Of a stretch of DNA of 64,000 nt, positions 59,206 to 64,000 are shown in pieces. The notes under the pieces were generated by a model. That model made no database searches and had not been told where the DNA came from. It was given only the letters and a program-made list of their open reading frames with translations. Each line of letters starts with the position of its first letter. The stretch's first letter is position 1. Origin of the DNA: Humulus lupulus (taxonomy: Eukaryota > Streptophyta > Magnoliopsida > Rosales > Cannabaceae); contig NC_084802.1 of the NCBI RefSeq assembly GCF_963169125.1, positions 22,661,107 through 22,725,106 of the forward strand. The letters are read 5' to 3'. A program made the translations under genes and the position numbers.

Positions 59206-59245
59206 CTAGCTACAAGTGATGTGCAATGCATGTTTACATAGTTTT
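59206..59245 (-). mobile_element. Orphan Helitron 3' terminus, minus strand
   Basis: On the minus strand, AACATGCATTGCACATCAC is followed by TTGTAGCTAG|T, with CTAG at 59206-59209. It lies only 10 bp beyond the 5' end of the large Helitron. The body of this second minus-strand Helitron would extend rightwards, but I cannot find its 5' end. Confidence 0.6.
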
Positions 59246-59439
59246 ATTTATAGAATTTACTAATTATTTTTATTAAATTTGTATCATTTTCATATAAATT
59301 TTAAATAAATAAACAATATTATATATAAAAGAATGACATAAACATATTAAATGAAAAATTAAACTAAAACATTGTTTATAATTTTTAAATATATATATAT
59401 AATATGATAAATTTTTAAACATAAATGATAATTTTTTTA

Positions 59440-61207
59440 ATAAAAATTAAGATTGTGTATTATATATTATTATTATTATCATAATGATATTTTATAAAAT
59501 TTAATTTTATATTAATATAAGAATTAAATATTTAGTCTTGTATCAAATATTATTATAATGATATTTTATAATTTTGAATTCATATTAATATAATTAGTAA
59601 AAAATTAGAATTATATATTATTATCATAATAATATTTTATAGCATTTAAATTTATATTAATATCTCTTCTATATAATAAGTGTGTAGATAACGAAAATGA
59701 TTGGTTTTAATGGTTTTTTATTTTTTATTCATTAACTTTAACAGAATATTCTTATATATAACAAAATATCCTTATATTTAACGGTATATTATAAACATGA
59801 TTTAAACTTAAATTAAATTAAATAAATAAATAATTAAACAAATTAAAATAAGATATTTTTTTAGATATTTTACAATGACAATTATTTAAAAATAATAAAA
59901 ACCATTCATTTTATAACTTAAATAAAATTTAATTAAACTTAAACTTAAACTTAAACTTTACGTATTAGAGTAAAATTATATTAAATATATAACATAATAT
60001 AATCTCCTATCAAGTAGAAACAAATTTCTTTTTTAAAAAAAATTAATATTGATATTATATTAAACATATAATATATAATCTCTTGTTACCACCGTCAAAT
60101 TAAAAAAACTAGAACAAACATAAACTTAAACAAAAATTAATTAATTAAAATAGAATATTTTTAAGATATTTTAGGGTATTTATTTAAAAATAATAAATCC
60201 ATATATATAAATTTTTTTATCTTATAAATTTGTGTGATAGTTTATTTCTTATCAAGTGATTGGAGTTCTTTTCTTCATCAAATTCACCAAATGACACTGC
60301 GAGTTACATTTGAAACTAAAAATAGTTGAGTTACATTTGAAACTAAAAATAGTTGATGCATGTATACTACTCTACACTATGACTTTTTTTTTTTTTATAT
60401 TATTATATTATTAATTTCTTTTTAAACATTATTGTAATTTATATATATGTCATGTATCCATGTAAATATATATATTTATGTCAATGTTGTGTTTAGATGT
60501 CATATATGTAGATATTATTGATATAAATATTTATATATACTATAGAACTGTAATTCATTCTATTATATATTGAAGAAAAAAAATGAACAGGTTTTTATTA
60601 AAATTACAGACAATGTTTTGCCCTAATTTTTAATACATTTATGTCATACATTATATTAAACATATTTTATTTATTTTTATAATATTGTTTGTTTATTTAA
60701 AATTATATGATAATTAAAAAATAATAAAAATAAATACGTGTTTTAATAAACATGTTTATAACTTTAAAACTAAACAAACGGGCATTGCATGTTATTTTTA
60801 CCTAGTAATTATTAAATATCTAATCTTGTATTATATATTATTATAATAATAATAATTTATAACATTTGAATTTAAATTTATATTAATATAATTATTATAT
60901 ATGTAGTCTTATATTAAATATTATTATAATAATGATATTTTATAATATTTGAATTTATATTAATATAATTAATTAATATATATTTTTAATTGGTTTTAAA
61001 AGTATATTCTTTTAAATATTTAAAATATTTCGTTAAAAGTTAACAAAACAAATTGTTATAATAATAATATTTAATAATATTTAAATTCATATTAATATAA
61101 TTAGTAAAAAAATTTGATTATATGTAAATTTAAATTCATATTAATATAATTATTATATATTTAGTCTTATATTAAATATTATCATAATAATAATATTTTA
61201 TAATATT
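59440..61207. repeat. AT-rich minisatellite, split by a Helitron
   Basis: Units of roughly 75-95 bp with the pattern TTATATTAAATATTATTATA, ATGATATTTTATAATATTTG, AATTTATATTAATATAA repeat through 59440-59662 and 60806-61207. The small Helitron (59663-60805) lies between the two parts and element A starts at 61208. No gene. Confidence 0.65.
59663..60805 (+). mobile_element. Complete non-autonomous Helitron, 1143 bp
   Basis: The 5' end is A|TCTCTTCTATATAATAAGTG. The 3' end is a hairpin-like AAACGGGCATTGCATGTT, then ATTTTTAC and CTAG|T at 60802-60805. Both ends obey the A|T insertion rule, and the flanks belong to one minisatellite. It has no coding capacity, so it would depend on Rep-helicase from an element such as the one at 41065-59195. 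Confidence 0.75.
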
Positions 61208-62044
61208 TGTTACACCCAGATTTCGAATATGGGAATTATGATTTCGAAATCTAGGCTCGTTAGGTGTAAGCTCAAAATGAACACGGCCACCATTTTATCT
61301 ATTATTCAGAGACGGTTTCGCTGTAAATAACGACCTCACAAGCTCCAGAAATATGTAACCTCGAAAGTGCTTCGAGCTTATAAGTTGGACTCGCAACTCA
61401 CAACATCAAGGGTTTAACACTTGTATAAGTTTTTTGATGTATCTCTAGCCCTCAAACAAGATGGTTCGAGCTCGAGAGGGTAAGCCCGAACATAATGGCT
61501 TCGTGAACGGTAACTTGTTGGGAGCATAAGCGAACCAATGTGATGAGCTCGTAATGGGCAAGTGGTCTCATAGGCACATGGATCCAGCATCCGAACACGT
61601 CAGTTGTGTGTGAATGTATTTATTATTATAACTTCCCAATGTTTAAGGAATCTAATGTGATATTTTTATTAAATCCCACATTTTATGGTATATTACCACG
61701 TACGTAGTAAATAATGTATTTATTTGCATTATATTATTTTATTCACAGAATATCTTCCTGAAATATGTGGGAACGAATTCTGAAACATTCTCTATAAATA
61801 GAGAAGGAAACTCCATTTGTAAGGGACCGGAAGATTGAGATTTGGAGAGAAAACTCTAGGCAACTATTCTCTGAAAGTTTCCAGGAAACTCTAAAGAACT
61901 AATAATATAGACTCGTGGACTAGGCAGATTTTTAACTGCTGAACCACGTAAAAACATCTTGTTTTCATCATAATATTTCACTTCCCCTGGTATATTCTTG
62001 TTTAATTGCTCTCCTTTTTAAGTTGACGAAAAATGGCATCAACA
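61208..62044 (+). repeat. 5' LTR of element A
   Basis: It is 837 bp, from TGTTACACCC to GGCATCAACA. A TATA box (TATAAATA) is at 61793-61800. It aligns throughout with 40010-40848 in reverse, and more distantly with the D LTR. Confidence 0.9.
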
Positions 62045-62066
62045 GTTTTTGTGCTTTCATTGAGAG
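62045..62066 (+). other. Primer-binding region of element A
   Basis: GTTTTTGTGCTTTCATTGAG directly follows the LTR. It has one change (G to T) from the GTTTTGGTGCTTTC of element B. The tRNA is not assigned. Confidence 0.45.
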
Positions 62067-62117
62067 CCATTAAACAGTGTGTGAGTCTGTTTAGTCATAG
62101 AGCCTCATAGATTAGCA

Positions 62118-64000
62118 ATGGCTGCGAACGATCCCAATATACCTGAGGAGGAAATTCTAGATGAAGACGAATACCCACGACGGTATGGAAAGCAGCTTAT
62201 GGTGAATTCTGACCCTGATGAGAGGAGTGACTCGTCTAACTCCCGGGGACCATCTGCCCCCAGAGCCGACGAGGATATGTACTACAATCCCGTGGGATAT
62301 GTTCCAATCATGGAACTCGAGAATCGCCAACTGCGTAAATAGATGGCAGAAGCTACAGAACGCAATGAAGAGTTAGCCAGACTAGCTGTTGAAGCACAGG
62401 CGACTCAGGCCTCACCTCCGCAAGATACCCAGGCTTCGCCTCCGCGGAACACTCAGGCCCTACCTCGTAGGCCTAAGGGATGTCCTCGTAAGAATGCGGC
62501 CATCTGGAGAGCATAACAAGCACTGCCACCAACATCCCCTCCTATTCAGCCAAGACCCCAGAAGGGGGAATCAGGCTGAGGCCAACCTGACTGCTGGAGC
62601 AGCACACACGGGAATGGGGAATAACCGAGCCCCCTCGGTGGCTCGAACCCCAAATCCTGGTGCAGTGCAGAATATCCCGGAACCTAACCGGGCGAATTTG
62701 GGACCTTCCAAGCCCAAAATTGGGAGACAACCACCGTCTCCCATAAGACACCTGCCATCACCAATAAGGAATCCCTCACCAATTCAAGAAGTTCCGCGAC
62801 TTGACCCTCAAAATAGGGATCGACAGGCTGGACGGGGACAAAGAAATGGAGAGGCTGCCCGAGATCGCAGGGCTCCTCAACCTACTAGAATCCAAATGTC
62901 GCGATCACGAGCTGCTGGGACAAGGAGACCAGCAGGGGATCCACCTCGTAATCACCGAGCGACAAGCTATGTAAATGAAAGCTCGAATTACACTAGGTCC
63001 GTGAGCATTTATGACACAGAGCCAAGGAATGTCGGGAATCGAGGAGATCAACCTGACCTACGGGAACATTTAAACCATAATCGGAGGCTTGATAATCCCT
63101 CGAACCCAGATCTGCGAAATTATTTAAATAGTCGCAAACAGCCAAATTACAATCCTGCACCGAGGCAAGGAGCTGGAGTTGTTATCAACGATAACCAGCC
63201 CCCTCAGGTCCCAATTAGGCATCTCGTATATCCTGTCCAAGAAATGATTGAGTAGTTGGAGAGAGCATTTAGGCTCTTACAGAACGAAAGTAGACGAGAA
63301 CGAGATGAAGAGTTCGATAAGGAACTCAAGCCATTTGCCCCACATATCTCTAACACCCCGTTTCCTCAAGGATTTAGAATTCCTCATGCCCCACCATTCG
63401 ATGGAAATTCGGATCCATACAGCCACTTGAGCACATTTAACACAATTATGCGAGCCAGCAATGTGGGCTACGAGCTCAAGTGTATGTTGTTCCCAACCCT
63501 CCCACTGGACTAGCTAAAAATTGGTTTGAAAAGTTCAAAAGACATTCGATAGAATCCTGGGGTCAATTGTCAAGAGATTTCAAGAAACAATTCAAAGTCA
63601 TGGTCGGCATTAGGCCCGAGGCTTCGGCCTTAACCAATGTCCAACAGCAACCGAATGAATCACTGAAAGGTTACCTCACAAGGTTTAACCTAGAGGTGGC
63701 CCGAGCTTGAGATGTCTACGATAGCGGTCATCTAATGGCAGTTTGAGCCGGAGTAATGCCTGGAAGTCCTCTCTGGGAAGACTTGCAAAGGAAGCCTGTC
63801 AGGTCCTTAACCAAGTTTAATCGAAGAGCTTAGAGGTTTGTTAATGTAGAGGAGACGAGGTCAGCATTAAATATGACCTCCCAGCCCATAACTACAACAA
63901 CAAACACAAACTCTACCTCAACCTCGGCGGACCCTACAACTTCAAAACCCCCTGGGGACAACCTTTCTAAGAGAAAGAAAAATGAAGGGAGTAACCCCGA
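62118..64000 (+). pseudogene. gag of element A, several stops, cut by the window end
   Basis: The ATG at 62118 opens MAANDPNIPEEEILDEDEY. A TAG at 62340 follows QLRK, then the frame reopens as MAEATERNEELARLA. The part 62389-63255 holds a Pro/Arg-rich region (PPSPIRHLPSPIRNPSP) and the block ending VQEMIE, with a TAG at 63253. The gag core (about 63350-63710) contains PPFDGNSDPYSHLSTFNTIM, AKNWFEKFKRHSIESWGQLS and ESLKGYLTRFNLEV. TGA and TAG codons also lie near 63707-63830, and a frameshift near 62560-62580. The C-terminal part is Thr/Ser-rich with KPPGDNLSKRKKNEG. The reading leaves the window before any zinc knuckle. Confidence 0.85.

Larger units (their letters stand above)
61208..64000 (+). 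mobile_element. Element A: 5' part of a Tat-like Ty3/gypsy retrotransposon
   Basis: A complete 5' LTR (61208-62044), the primer region and most of gag are seen before the window ends at 64000. LTR and gag are close relatives of element B. It was inserted into the AT-rich minisatellite. Pol, the antisense gene and the 3' LTR are expected beyond the window by analogy with B and D. Confidence 0.88.

Overview
The window is repeat-dominated plant nuclear DNA, most likely from a eudicot. Ty3/gypsy elements of the Tat type carry an extra antisense gene, a second gypsy family is present mostly as solo LTRs, and Helitrons have the A|TCTCTTCT start and hairpin-CTAG|T end usual in plants. I see no host gene that is clearly intact and in place. 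The genus cannot be fixed from the sequence. I use these labels: A, B, D and E are Tat-like elements; T1, T2, N1, N2 and N3 are solo LTRs of a chromovirus (Tekay-like) family; T-frag is a fragment of that family with gag.

Layout. (1) 1-14135 is the 3' part of element D (+): its antisense gene (minus, 9947 down to 296), polypurine tract and 3' LTR (10977-14135). Solo LTRs T1 (563-5586, itself holding N1 at 2697-5312), N2 (6757-8631) and T2 (11683-13998) have been inserted into it. (2) 14193-25901 is element E, complete, with two LTRs and the 5-bp target duplication ATAGG. It has gag, pol and an antisense gene, all broken mainly by C-to-T/G-to-A changes. (3) 25902-26529 is AT-rich DNA ending in a Helitron 5' terminus. 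(4) 26530-40848 is element B, in reverse: 5' LTR at 40010-40848, gag, pol, antisense gene on the plus strand at 27991-30797, and a truncated 3' LTR. An inverted 3.1-kb T-frag replaces the gag/protease junction. (5) 41065-59195 can be read as one large Helitron on the minus strand with RPA-like and Rep-helicase genes. N3 (47463-51211) is inserted in the helicase gene, and captured plant gene and promoter pieces lie towards the 5' end. (6) 59206-61207 is an AT-rich minisatellite split by a 1.1-kb non-autonomous Helitron. (7) 61208-64000 is the 5' LTR and gag of element A, which runs off the window.

How the parts relate. The Tat-like copies have gag and pol on one strand and, between pol and the 3' LTR, a spliced gene on the other strand. 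In two families this gene has what looks like its own TATA box and a leader intron. The Helitron supplies HUH replication initiator/helicase and RPA functions for its family; the short Helitron ends nearby are the kind of copies such proteins move. Nested insertions with intact target duplications give the order of events: D before T1, N2 and T2; T1 before N1; the Helitron gene before N3.

Points most worth a second look: the promoter-bearing antisense gene; identical in-frame TAG codons shared by gag of A and B; the element-specific palindrome cassettes in the chromovirus LTRs; and the Helitron with captured host DNA and contradictory inverted 3' ends.
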